A stretch of DNA of 64,000 nucleotides, from assembly GCF_013403985.1 (NCBI RefSeq), contig NZ_JABFDF010000002.1, forward strand, positions 474,977 through 538,976. The letters run 5' to 3'. The position numbers and the translations under genes were made by a program. Shown here piece by piece: positions 37,046-46,001 of the stretch. Below the pieces are notes generated by a model. The model had not been told where the DNA came from and did not search any database. It saw nothing but the letters and a program-made list of their open reading frames with translations. Position 1 is the first letter of the stretch; each line of letters begins with the position of its first letter. Origin of the DNA: Winogradskyella ludwigii (GTDB lineage Bacteria; Bacteroidota; Bacteroidia; Flavobacteriales; Flavobacteriaceae).

Positions 37046-37642
37046 ATGAAAAAATGGCTAATTCCTGTAATTATAATTGGACTCTTAGGATTTGCTTTAT
37101 ACTCTTGGGGCAAAAATTTCAATAACACAGCCGTAACACTAAACGAAAACGTCAAAGAATCTTGGGGAAATGTACAGACATCTTACCAACGTAGAAATGA
37201 TCTTATCGGAAACTTAGTTAAAACAGTACAAGGTGCTGCAGATTTTGAAAGAGGAACTTTAGAAGCTGTAATTAAAGCAAGATCTGAAGCCACAAAAACA
37301 ACAATTGACCCTTCTAATATTACACCTGAACAATTAAAACAGTTCAATCAAGCACAAGGTGGATTAAGTAGTGCATTATCTAGACTATTAGTTACTGTAG
37401 AGAGATATCCTGATTTAAAAACAAATCAAAATTTCTTAAAATTACAAGATGAATTAACTAGTACAGAAAATACGATTCAAACCGCAAGAACACGTTATAA
37501 TGAAAAGATCAAACCTTATAACATACACGTCAATACATTTCCAAACAGCATTTTAGCAGGCTTTTTAAACTTTGATGAAAAACCATATTTTGATGCTGAA
37601 GTAGGAGCTGAAAAACCAGTAGATGTAGAATTTGACTTTTAA
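37046..37642 (+). CDS. LemA family protein
   Basis: A 198-residue protein with one N-terminal transmembrane helix (about 4-20) and a four-helix body. Family signatures: NENVKESWGNVQTSYQRRND, LIGNLVKTVQGAA, LLVTVERYPDLKTNQNF, ELTSTENTIQTARTRYN and the end FPNSILAGFLNF. LemA proteins are membrane-bound with unknown function. The next two genes encode TPM-domain proteins, a linkage seen in many Bacteroidota. Confidence 0.92.
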   Translation: MKKWLIPVIIIGLLGFALYSWGKNFNNTAVTLNENVKESWGNVQTSYQRRNDLIGNLVKTVQGAADFERGTLEAVIKARSEATKTTIDPSNITPEQLKQFNQAQGGLSSALSRLLVTVERYPDLKTNQNFLKLQDELTSTENTIQTARTRYNEKIKPYNIHVNTFPNSILAGFLNFDEKPYFDAEVGAEKPVDVEFDF

Positions 37643-37653
37643 TAAAATTACAA

Positions 37654-38091
37654 ATGTCTAAACTAGAAGATTTTCTAACCGCAAAAGACGAAGAAAAAAT
37701 CGTTGAAGCTATTCGTCTTGCCGAAAACAAGACTTCAGGTGAAATACGAGTTCATATAGAAAAGAATTGTACAAAAGACATTTTTGAGCACACAACAGAA
37801 GTGTTTCATTATCTAAAAATGGATAATACAAAACAACAAAACGGGGTTCTTATCTATGTTGCTATAGAAAACAAATCTTTTATGATTTACGGAGATGTTG
37901 GTATCAATAATGCTGTAGATAAGGACTTTTGGAATACAACACGAGATGTTATTTCATCTCATTTCAGAAAAGGGGATTTTGCTAATGGATTAATTACTGG
38001 AATTGAAAAAGCAGGAAATGAATTAGCAAAACACTTTCCTTGGTTACATGGTGATACTAATGAATTAGAAAACACGATTTCTAAAGGCTAA
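37654..38091 (+). CDS. TPM domain protein, soluble form
   Basis: A 145-residue protein without signal peptide or transmembrane helix. The TPM fold shows in LAENKTSGEIRVHIEKNC, NGVLIYVAIENKSFMIYGDV, INNAVDKDFWNTTRDVISSH and FRKGDFANGLITGIEKAGNE. TPM domains have been linked to acid phosphatase activity in a plant relative and to membrane-protein quality control, but this copy is not characterised. It is coupled to the next gene by a TAATG overlap. Confidence 0.87.
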   Translation: MSKLEDFLTAKDEEKIVEAIRLAENKTSGEIRVHIEKNCTKDIFEHTTEVFHYLKMDNTKQQNGVLIYVAIENKSFMIYGDVGINNAVDKDFWNTTRDVISSHFRKGDFANGLITGIEKAGNELAKHFPWLHGDTNELENTISKG

Positions 38092-38900
38092 TGCAAAACT
38101 TAAAACTTCTCGTATTCACATTATTCTTAAGCTTATGCTTTACTGCTAATGCGCAATACAACATACCTGAAAAACCAAAATTTATTCCTCCAGTTATAGA
38201 CAGCACACATGTTTTACAACAAGGAGAATTCACTGCACTTTCTGAAAAACTACGTCATTATAGTGACAGTACTTCAACAGAGGTTATTGTTGTAATAATA
38301 CCAACAACGAAAGGTGAAAATATTGGTTTACTAACACCAAGATGGGGACAGAAATGGGGAATTGGGCAAGCTGAAGAAGACAATGGAGTATTTATTCTAT
38401 TAGCTAGAAATGATCGTAATATATGGATTTCGCCAGGTTATGGTGTAGAAGACAGACTGACAGCAGGTATTGTTGGCGAACTTACGCGTAATATTATTAT
38501 ACCAGAATTTAGAAACGGAGATTATTATGCTGGTCTAGACAAAGGCACAGACGCAATTATTGATGTGTTGAGTGGTGCATATACAAATAACAGAACCACT
38601 AACAACTCTAATGGTACACCAATACAGGTCATTATATTCTTAGTCATTATTTTTATCATATTTGTTATTGTAATTTCTAAAACTAGAGGAGACGGAAATG
38701 GTGGAAGCGGCGGAAATAGATCTAATCAAAGAGGACTTCTTGAAGCTATTATCTTAAGTAATATGGGTCGTGGAAGTTATTCTCGAAGATCATCTGGTGG
38801 TTTTGGAGGTGGAAGTTTTGGTGGTGGAGGCAGCTTTGGCGGAGGTGGTTTCGGCGGCGGAGGCGGTTTCTCTGGTGGTGGAGCTGGAGGAAGTTGGTAA
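38091..38900 (+). CDS. TPM domain membrane protein with glycine-rich tail (YgcG-like)
   Basis: A 269-residue protein with a signal peptide (ends near TANAQ), a TPM domain (about 35-160; STEVIVVIIPTTKGENI, WGIGQAEEDNGVFILLARND, GYGVEDRLTAGIVGELTRNI), one transmembrane helix (about 178-194), and a cytoplasmic tail rich in Gly, Ser and Phe (FGGGSFGGGGSF and similar from about 235). This is the usual YgcG architecture. It shares an operon with LemA and the soluble TPM protein and probably works in the same envelope process. Confidence 0.9.
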   Translation: MQNLKLLVFTLFLSLCFTANAQYNIPEKPKFIPPVIDSTHVLQQGEFTALSEKLRHYSDSTSTEVIVVIIPTTKGENIGLLTPRWGQKWGIGQAEEDNGVFILLARNDRNIWISPGYGVEDRLTAGIVGELTRNIIIPEFRNGDYYAGLDKGTDAIIDVLSGAYTNNRTTNNSNGTPIQVIIFLVIIFIIFVIVISKTRGDGNGGSGGNRSNQRGLLEAIILSNMGRGSYSRRSSGGFGGGSFGGGGSFGGGGFGGGGGFSGGGAGGSW

Positions 38901-38926
38901 TATAGACAGTAGTTACTTTTTAACTT

Positions 38927-38974
38927 TCTGAAACTCTGAAACTCTGAAACTCTGAAACTCTGAAACTCTGAAAC
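38927..38974. repeat. Six tandem copies of an 8-bp repeat (TCTGAAAC)
   Basis: Six exact units fill 48 bp between two convergent genes. The array begins 27 nt after the TPM gene stop and ends 10 nt before the stop codon of the barrel gene. It is non-coding and has no hairpin of its own. Confidence 0.95.
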
Positions 38975-38984
38975 TTAAAATGAA

Positions 38985-41765
38985 CTAATCAAAAAAGATA
39001 ACACCTCCATCATCTGATTCACCTTTACTTCCTAAACTATTAAACTTATAACTTAAGCTTAGCATAAAATACTGTCTTAAAACGGTACTTTGCTTATCTT
39101 CAATATAATCTTGAGTAGCTATACGCTTAGCATTGGTATTCTGGTTTAACAAATCGTACACTTTTAATGTTATAATGGCTTTATCCTTAAACATACTGTA
39201 AGCTAATGTTGAGTTCCAAAACCATGCACTTTTCTGAAAGCCATCTGCCACATTTGGATTGTAATTAAAATTGATATCATTTCGCCACTCAAAGTTTTTA
39301 GGTAAAAAAGTAGCTGTTCTTACTCCTGCATTATGACTTGTAAATTCTCGATCTTCAAAAGCCTCAATATCATAAGATGTATTAGTATAACTTATCTGGT
39401 AATAGGGTTTAAATTCTAATACTTTATCCCATATAAAATCGATACCAAGTCTTGGTGTGATCTTATCGGACTTGCTTGCATATTTCACATCATTATTAAA
39501 ATTAATTCGTTCTGACGTATTATAACTTGCCCTCAATTTTAGCTTAATAGTTCTTAAGGTATCAACCTTAAAATCTTTATTATAGTTTACCCAAGAACCA
39601 ACATTATAATTACCATCAACATTTACATAAGTTGTAGTTCTCCTCAGCGTTTCTTCATCTATTGTAGTTTTAGCTACGACTTGATTATCTGAAACACTCG
39701 CATTAACACCTACATAAAAGCCTGTACGTTTTTGCCAATCAAACCCATTATATCCGAGATAAACACTATGGTTATTTGAAGGCTCTAAATTAGGATTACC
39801 AATTATAGTTTGAAGTGGGTTTGAAACATCTTCGTAAGCTTGAAGTTGCCTTAATCCTGGCGGCTGATTCTGTAACCAATAATTAGCATAAATAGAAGAT
39901 TTTGGGCTAAATGTATAGCTTATATAAGAATTCGCTTCAATATTTTCAAAATTGCGCTCTACATTAAATTCTGGTCTTAATAAATCTTGATTTTTTAAAG
40001 TTCTTATATTATAACCTAAATCGAAACTTGTCGATAATTTTTCGCCTCTATAAGACAATCCAACAGACGGAATATTTCTATAATCTGTATATTGAAAATC
40101 TGTACTTAAATCGGTGTTAAAATCCGTAAAATCCTGTGTTCCATTACTAAAATCAAAAGTACTTTCTCGGTTATTATCTTTATCTCTAGCGTATTTATAA
40201 TCTAAATTCAAGAAGAATTTTTTAGTTATTAGTGGTAATCTATAGGATAATTTTGTAGAAATTCCGTAACTATTGTTTTCTCCTTCAGTAAACTGATTTC
40301 TATCTATGATTTCTGGATTACTACCAAAAACCTCTGTATTAGAATTTAAAAAATCATCACTTTCTTGTTGGTTTACACTGGTTACTAATTCAGCCTTGAT
40401 AAAAGCACCTCTATTCCCTAATCGCTTAGTTATAGAAATTTCATTAGAAAACCGCTTTACATAACGCTCTACATTTGAGTTAACGTTAGATTGATTTGTT
40501 AAGAGCATATCTTCATCTAAAGTTTCTTCGTAACTAGAATATCGTGTTTGGGATTTAGAATAACCAAAAGTAGGCTCTATGTTAATTTGAAACGTAGAAT
40601 CCGTTTCAATTTCGAATTCTAAATTAAAAGAATGATTATCTGTATCATTATCTGATATAGAATTTGAATTGGTAAAATATCGTGAATCCGACAAAATAGT
40701 TTCACGTTCAGCTGAGGATTCATTTTCTGAATTACTAGATGAGAAAAAATAATCTGCAGACACATCTGTTTTTTCACCTATAATATCAGCATAGTTAACA
40801 CCTGCATTTTGGGATGTTGTAATCCCTTCTCCTCCTCCAAAAGAACGACCATCTATAGTAAAAGAACCATTACTATCGAAAAATACACTGCCTCCACCAC
40901 CAAACATTTTGGAAATTTCGCCAAAGCTAAAACCTGGTGTGTTAGTATTATTCCCACCTGCAAGTACACTTACACGTCTATCGTTATCAAATAAGTTTAC
41001 CATGCCTGCAAGCTCGTAACGGTCGTCAGTTCCAGCACCTGCAGATACACGTCCAAAAATGCCCTTATTGTTTTCTTCTTTAATAGTAAGATTTATAGTT
41101 TTATTCTCTTTATCACCTTCTTCACCTGTAAAAGCTTCAGATTTAGTTTTTGTGTCAACAATCTGAATTTTCTCAATTATATCCTTTGTTAAATTCTTTG
41201 TTGTTATCGTAGGATCATCACCAAAAAAAGGTTTTCCGTTAACTAAAATTTTGTTTACACTTTTACCATTAACTGTAATATTACCTTCGTCATCTACTTC
41301 TACTCCTGGTAATTGCTTAAGTAAATCTTCTACGTTAGCATCTTTCTTAGTTTTAAAAGATTTTACGTTAAACTCTAAAGTATCTTTTTTAATGGTTATT
41401 GGTGCTGTAGATTTCACTAAAACTTCTCCTAATTGATTGTTCAGCGTTAAAGCGATAGTGTTTAAATTAATCTGTGCTTTATCAATTTTAATTTTCTTAA
41501 AATAAGTTTCATAGCCAACATAAGACACATAGAAATTTAAACTCTCATCGTAAGTTGTACTTTCTATTTTAAACTTTCCATCTTTATCTGAAATCGTATA
41601 CGTAACAACAGCACTATCTTTGACACGCTCCAAATAGATTGTTGCCGATTCTAACGGCATATCTGTATCTGACGCTTTGAGTGTTCCTGTAATTTCGAAT
41701 GATTTTTCTTGGGAAAATGATTGCAGTGCAAATAAAAATGCAAAAACTAAGATTAGTTTCTTCAT
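38985..41765 (-). CDS. Outer-membrane beta-barrel receptor (CarboxypepD_reg, plug and barrel)
   Basis: A 926-residue protein with a signal peptide (ends near LQSFSQ). The order is a CarboxypepD_reg-like domain (about 22-110, FEITGTLKASDTDMPLESAT), a plug-like region (about 115-230, LLKQLPGVEVDDEGNITVNG and INLTIKEENNKG), and a large barrel with many aromatic strands to the C-terminus. It belongs to the TonB-receptor-like OMP_b-brl_3 group. The ligand is unknown. The start codon at 41765 is preceded by only 6 nt and then an (AATC)11 array, so expression could vary by repeat slippage. Confidence 0.87.
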   Translation of the reverse strand: MKKLILVFAFLFALQSFSQEKSFEITGTLKASDTDMPLESATIYLERVKDSAVVTYTISDKDGKFKIESTTYDESLNFYVSYVGYETYFKKIKIDKAQINLNTIALTLNNQLGEVLVKSTAPITIKKDTLEFNVKSFKTKKDANVEDLLKQLPGVEVDDEGNITVNGKSVNKILVNGKPFFGDDPTITTKNLTKDIIEKIQIVDTKTKSEAFTGEEGDKENKTINLTIKEENNKGIFGRVSAGAGTDDRYELAGMVNLFDNDRRVSVLAGGNNTNTPGFSFGEISKMFGGGGSVFFDSNGSFTIDGRSFGGGEGITTSQNAGVNYADIIGEKTDVSADYFFSSSNSENESSAERETILSDSRYFTNSNSISDNDTDNHSFNLEFEIETDSTFQINIEPTFGYSKSQTRYSSYEETLDEDMLLTNQSNVNSNVERYVKRFSNEISITKRLGNRGAFIKAELVTSVNQQESDDFLNSNTEVFGSNPEIIDRNQFTEGENNSYGISTKLSYRLPLITKKFFLNLDYKYARDKDNNRESTFDFSNGTQDFTDFNTDLSTDFQYTDYRNIPSVGLSYRGEKLSTSFDLGYNIRTLKNQDLLRPEFNVERNFENIEANSYISYTFSPKSSIYANYWLQNQPPGLRQLQAYEDVSNPLQTIIGNPNLEPSNNHSVYLGYNGFDWQKRTGFYVGVNASVSDNQVVAKTTIDEETLRRTTTYVNVDGNYNVGSWVNYNKDFKVDTLRTIKLKLRASYNTSERINFNNDVKYASKSDKITPRLGIDFIWDKVLEFKPYYQISYTNTSYDIEAFEDREFTSHNAGVRTATFLPKNFEWRNDINFNYNPNVADGFQKSAWFWNSTLAYSMFKDKAIITLKVYDLLNQNTNAKRIATQDYIEDKQSTVLRQYFMLSLSYKFNSLGSKGESDDGGVIFFD

Positions 41766-41769
41766 GATG

Positions 41770-41818
<49 letters not shown>

Positions 41819-41879
41819 AGCGGTTATTAAACGCAAAGAAACTAGAATTCTTATAAAACTTCTTAAAAAATTTATAAAA

Positions 41880-44315
41880 TTATCGTTTAAGCGTAAAATG
41901 ACCTTTAAATGTTCTCCCATCTAAAAGTCTAGCAACAAACCAGTAATCATCTGTTGGCAATACCTCTCCATTATATGTACCATCCCATTTTGGGTTATTA
42001 TAGTTTAATATAGCCACTAATTTACCGTAACGATTAAACACCTCGATAGTCATTGAATCAGTAAACTCAGAAGACAATCCTTTCATCTGCCACGTATCAT
42101 TAACCATGTCTCCATTAGGTGTGAAAAATTTTGGAAAGCCTAAGACAGAAATAGCCATGGATACCGTTCCGCAATCTGCTTTTATATCTTTAACGTAAAC
42201 GGAATGAATTCCTGCAGGTACATTTTCAAAAATCATAGATTCTTGATATATACCAAACTCATCATTTAAAGCGTATAAATATTCTCCATCTCCTGAGACG
42301 AATACAGAGACCACATTGTTTTCAGATAAATCTGAGACTTCAATAGTTTCAAAAGTCGCCGTATCTGATGGCAATACTATAATAGTTCGCTCTGCAGTAC
42401 AACCAAAAGGTTTTGTTACTTCTACGGAATAGCTTCCAGCTTCATTGACTTCAATCGTCATCGTAGTTTCACCTGTAGACCAACTGTAATAATAGTTATT
42501 TGAAATATCATTTACCACACCTCCATAAAGCGTAATTGTTTCAGGAAATGTATTTGAGCAATAGTAAACCGTTTCGTCATCTAAAAGATTTGGCAAAACG
42601 TCAACCTTTAAATTTACTTCCGTAATACTATAACAACTTCCGTTTTGTGCTAATCTTGCAAAAATAGTTTGATTATACGGTTGTGTATTGGTGTAACTGG
42701 TATTCAATTGGTTTTCTTGAAATAAAGCATCGTTATGTGTTTCATAATATCCAAGAACAATAACATCTGCAGATTCAGAATTTAAAATTTCACTTTCAGC
42801 TAGTGTTAAATCAAAACTAACTAATCCTGTTTCGTCTTGGTTATCACAAACAGTTAATGTACCACTATTAGATGTATTTGTATTTACAACCAAAAGTACT
42901 TCAGCTATTTCACTACAATTTGTAACTGTATTTAAAACTTGTGCATAGACAATCTGATTATTGACTTGATTTATATACAACTGATCATCTATAGGAATAG
43001 ATAAATCTATGGTTTCAAAAAAGTTAACTTCTAAATTATTTAAACTACCATTTACAATTACATCACTATATGCACTAAGGTTGAAAGAGGAAAGACCATC
43101 AATTATAGCATCTTCACATTGATTAATAGTAACATTATTAACATCTGGCTTAGGATTTACTGTTACCGTAAAAGGATATCTTACAATATTAGTTGCACAG
43201 CTTTGTACTACAGGCAAAAGCCAATAGGTTGTTGTTGCATTTATATTAACGTTATAATTTAGTCCTGAATGTATTGGAGAAATAGATGTTGAAGTTTCGT
43301 ACCATGAAACATCTACTGTAGAGGCTTCAACGGTTAGCATCACAGAATCAGAGCCACAAACCGTAAAATCACTGCTTATAACTCGAGGCATTATTATAGT
43401 ACTACTAGTAGATAAATTAATAACCGTTTCATTAGGCATACCTCCAAACTCTACAATATAACCCTTAGGATGGTAAGGGTTGTTAATACCTGGATCTCCT
43501 GTATTACCTAAATCGTTCCATGCGCCCAATACACCAATTGATGGATCAGTGATATGTGCATAATCTTCTTCATTAAAATTGTTAGGCTCATTAGTATTCC
43601 AGAATTCGAACATTCCATTTTGAGCTGAACCATTAGCAACACCTTGCCAAAATACTTGTCCTGCTTCTGGACCAGTTTCCCAAATCCAAGTGCCTTCGTT
43701 TTGCTGATCAGAACCTCCTATCCAACCTGTACCTGTGCTTTGTTCTCCTGCCAACTGAGATTCATCTTCAGAAGTAATTGTAGCCAAGTAACCTTGTAAT
43801 CCAAAATAATTTAAACTAGCTGCAGCATCTCTAGCTTCTGTCCAAGTAATACCAAGATCTGCTACATAAAAATAATAATGACCTGTACTCGGTAAATAAT
43901 TAGCATCACCTAAATTGATAGAAACTTGTCTGTCTTGTGTAAATAATGTTTGTGTAGTTTGAAAAAGAACATTTTCAATAGCAGATGAAAATTCCGCAAA
44001 CGTAGCTGGACCCGTTAAAGTTAAACGGCCTTCTGTAGTACTCCAACTTGACGTGATATTTGGGTTTACCCCACTTAAAGCTAAATTATCTAGACCAATT
44101 TGATAGCCTTCTACGATTTGAATATAAATCTCAGGTAATGACGTATCTTCTGAATTTGGGTCTGAAATAAGTGCAGATGTTACAATTGGAATTGAAGAAC
44201 CTGGACAATAAATTTGCCCTCCTGAAACACTTATTTCAGGAGGTAAATTTTGTGAGAATCCATTAAAAAAATAAGACAGCACAACTATTAGAATAAAGGC
44301 AGACTTATTTTTCAT
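41880..44315 (-). CDS. T9SS type B surface protein with C-type lectin domain
   Basis: An 811-residue protein with a signal peptide (ends near NGFSQ). Residues about 140-300 form a C-type lectin domain: HYYFYVADLGITWTEARDAA, GYLATITSEDE, WIGGSDQQNEGTWIWETG, then the sugar/Ca2+ motifs EPN (in NTNEPNNFNEED) and WND (in GAWNDLG). Ig-like and SprB-type repeats follow. The C-terminus is a CHU_C (type B) sorting domain: FPKFFTPNGDMVNDTWQMKG, VFNRYGKLV, PKWDGTYNG, ending in KGHFTLKR. The protein is therefore secreted by T9SS and probably binds sugars at the cell surface. It starts 13 nt after der on the same strand. Confidence 0.92.
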   Translation of the reverse strand: MKNKSAFILIVVLSYFFNGFSQNLPPEISVSGGQIYCPGSSIPIVTSALISDPNSEDTSLPEIYIQIVEGYQIGLDNLALSGVNPNITSSWSTTEGRLTLTGPATFAEFSSAIENVLFQTTQTLFTQDRQVSINLGDANYLPSTGHYYFYVADLGITWTEARDAAASLNYFGLQGYLATITSEDESQLAGEQSTGTGWIGGSDQQNEGTWIWETGPEAGQVFWQGVANGSAQNGMFEFWNTNEPNNFNEEDYAHITDPSIGVLGAWNDLGNTGDPGINNPYHPKGYIVEFGGMPNETVINLSTSSTIIMPRVISSDFTVCGSDSVMLTVEASTVDVSWYETSTSISPIHSGLNYNVNINATTTYWLLPVVQSCATNIVRYPFTVTVNPKPDVNNVTINQCEDAIIDGLSSFNLSAYSDVIVNGSLNNLEVNFFETIDLSIPIDDQLYINQVNNQIVYAQVLNTVTNCSEIAEVLLVVNTNTSNSGTLTVCDNQDETGLVSFDLTLAESEILNSESADVIVLGYYETHNDALFQENQLNTSYTNTQPYNQTIFARLAQNGSCYSITEVNLKVDVLPNLLDDETVYYCSNTFPETITLYGGVVNDISNNYYYSWSTGETTMTIEVNEAGSYSVEVTKPFGCTAERTIIVLPSDTATFETIEVSDLSENNVVSVFVSGDGEYLYALNDEFGIYQESMIFENVPAGIHSVYVKDIKADCGTVSMAISVLGFPKFFTPNGDMVNDTWQMKGLSSEFTDSMTIEVFNRYGKLVAILNYNNPKWDGTYNGEVLPTDDYWFVARLLDGRTFKGHFTLKR

Positions 44316-44328
44316 GAAATAATGATTT

Positions 44329-45633
44329 CTATTTTTTACGCATGTAAACGCTTATAGGAACACCATTAAAATCGAAATGATCTCTTAGTTTATTCTCTAA
44401 AAATCGTTTATACGGATCCTTTACGTATTGCGGTAAATTACAGAAAAAAGCAAATTGCGGTTGCGGAGTTGGCAACTGCATAATGTATTTTATTTTTACA
44501 AATTTACCTTTGTAAGCTGGAGGTGGCTGATTTTCAATAATAGGTAACAATGCTTCATTAAGAACACTTGTCTTAATACGCTTCGTTCTATTGTTATAAA
44601 CTTCAACCGCTGTTTCAATCGCTTTAAAAATACGTTGCTTATTTAATACCGAAATAAATACTATTGGTACATCGGTGAAAGGAGCAATTTCTTTTCTAAT
44701 ATGTTGCTCAAATTCTTTAGCTGTTTTAGTATTCTTTTCTATTAAATCCCATTTGTTAACGAGAATTACAACACCTTTTCTGTTACGTTCTGCTAACCAA
44801 AAAATATTTTGAACTTGTCCATCAAAACCACGAGTGGCATCTAATACAACCAAACAAACATCACAATGCTCAATAGCTCTTACGCTTCGCATTACAGAAT
44901 AAAATTCTAAATCCTCTTTTACTTTAGCTTTACGACGAATACCTGCCGTATCTACTAAATTAAATTCGAATCCAAAACGGTTATATTTTGTATCAATAGA
45001 ATCACGAGTCGTACCTGCAATATCAGTTACGATATAACGATCTTCACCAATTAAAGCATTAATAAATGACGATTTACCTGCGTTAGGTCTTCCTACCACT
45101 GCAAACCTTGGCAATTCATCTTCTTCTACCTCTTCTACTTCAGGTAAAGCTTCTACAACAGCATCTAATAAATCTCCTGTTCCACTTCCATTGATACTAG
45201 CAATAGCAAAATATTCACCTAAACCAAGAGAATAAAACTCAACAGCATCTTCTAATCGCTTATTGTTATCTACTTTATTTACTACTAAAAAAACAGGTTT
45301 ATCTATTTTTCTAAGTAATTTGGCAACATCCTCGTCCATGCCAGTTACTCCAGATTCTACATCTACCATAAAAATAATGGCATCAGCTTCTTCTATCGCT
45401 AATTCTACTTGTTTATCTATTTCGGCCTCAAAAACATCATCACTACCAACTACATAACCTCCTGTGTCAATTAGGGAAAATTCTTTACCATTCCAATCTG
45501 TTTTGCCATAATGACGATCTCTTGTTACACCACTTACAGCGTCAACAATAGCTTCACGTCTTTGTATAAGACGGTTAAAAAATGTCGATTTCCCTACATT
45601 AGGACGACCTACTACAGCTACTATATTACTCAT
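44329..45633 (-). CDS. der: GTPase Der (EngA)
   Basis: A 434-residue ribosome-assembly GTPase with two G domains. The first has [21 protein letters not shown] and NKVD. The second (about 175-345) has [27 protein letters not shown] and NKWD. A KH-like C-terminal domain follows ([18 protein letters not shown]). It acts on the 50S subunit. The T9SS lectin gene lies 13 nt downstream and may be cotranscribed. Confidence 0.96.
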   Translation of the reverse strand: MSNIVAVVGRPNVGKSTFFNRLIQRREAIVDAVSGVTRDRHYGKTDWNGKEFSLIDTGGYVVGSDDVFEAEIDKQVELAIEEADAIIFMVDVESGVTGMDEDVAKLLRKIDKPVFLVVNKVDNNKRLEDAVEFYSLGLGEYFAIASINGSGTGDLLDAVVEALPEVEEVEEDELPRFAVVGRPNAGKSSFINALIGEDRYIVTDIAGTTRDSIDTKYNRFGFEFNLVDTAGIRRKAKVKEDLEFYSVMRSVRAIEHCDVCLVVLDATRGFDGQVQNIFWLAERNRKGVVILVNKWDLIEKNTKTAKEFEQHIRKEIAPFTDVPIVFISVLNKQRIFKAIETAVEVYNNRTKRIKTSVLNEALLPIIENQPPPAYKGKFVKIKYIMQLPTPQPQFAFFCNLPQYVKDPYKRFLENKLRDHFDFNGVPISVYMRKK

Positions 45634-45652
45634 TTATTTTTATTTAAGGCTA

Positions 45653-45660
45653 CAAAGATA
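45653..45660 (-). promoter_or_regulatory. Putative -7 element of der
   Basis: Minus-strand TATCTTTG fits TANNTTTG, about 20 nt before the der ATG. No good -33 TTTG was found. Confidence 0.45.
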
Positions 45661-46001
45661 ATATATACTTGCGTGTTATAGTGAACTATTATTGACTTTT
45701 CACTTCATATTGAAAAAACAATTCTAAGCAAAAAAAATACAGTAAAAAACGAGACAAAAAATAACTCTAAAAATTGTTAATATCCTGTTGATAACAAGTA
45801 TTTATTTAAAGTAATTAGCGTTAATTTTTAGTAATTTTATTGTCTGTACTTTATCAGTTTTTATTTACACTTTTAGTGATATTTTTTATAAATTTATCTT
45901 TTCAAGAACAGCCCCATTCTTGCAGTTTTATATCAATTCAAAAGAACAAAACACTTAAGTAACCACCTTAAAAACAAAACGTTATAATTAAATTTAAAAA
46001 T
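45661..46001. other. AT-rich divergent spacer before the LysM gene
   Basis: About 340 nt between der and the LysM gene. No gene, tRNA or strong hairpin is visible, and no TANNTTTG element was found for the LysM gene. Confidence 0.5.

Noticed and set aside
45661..46001. Near-palindromic TGTTGATAACA as a replication or regulator site
   Set aside because: A single imperfect 11-mer in AT-rich DNA with no second copy, no dnaA gene and no origin features.
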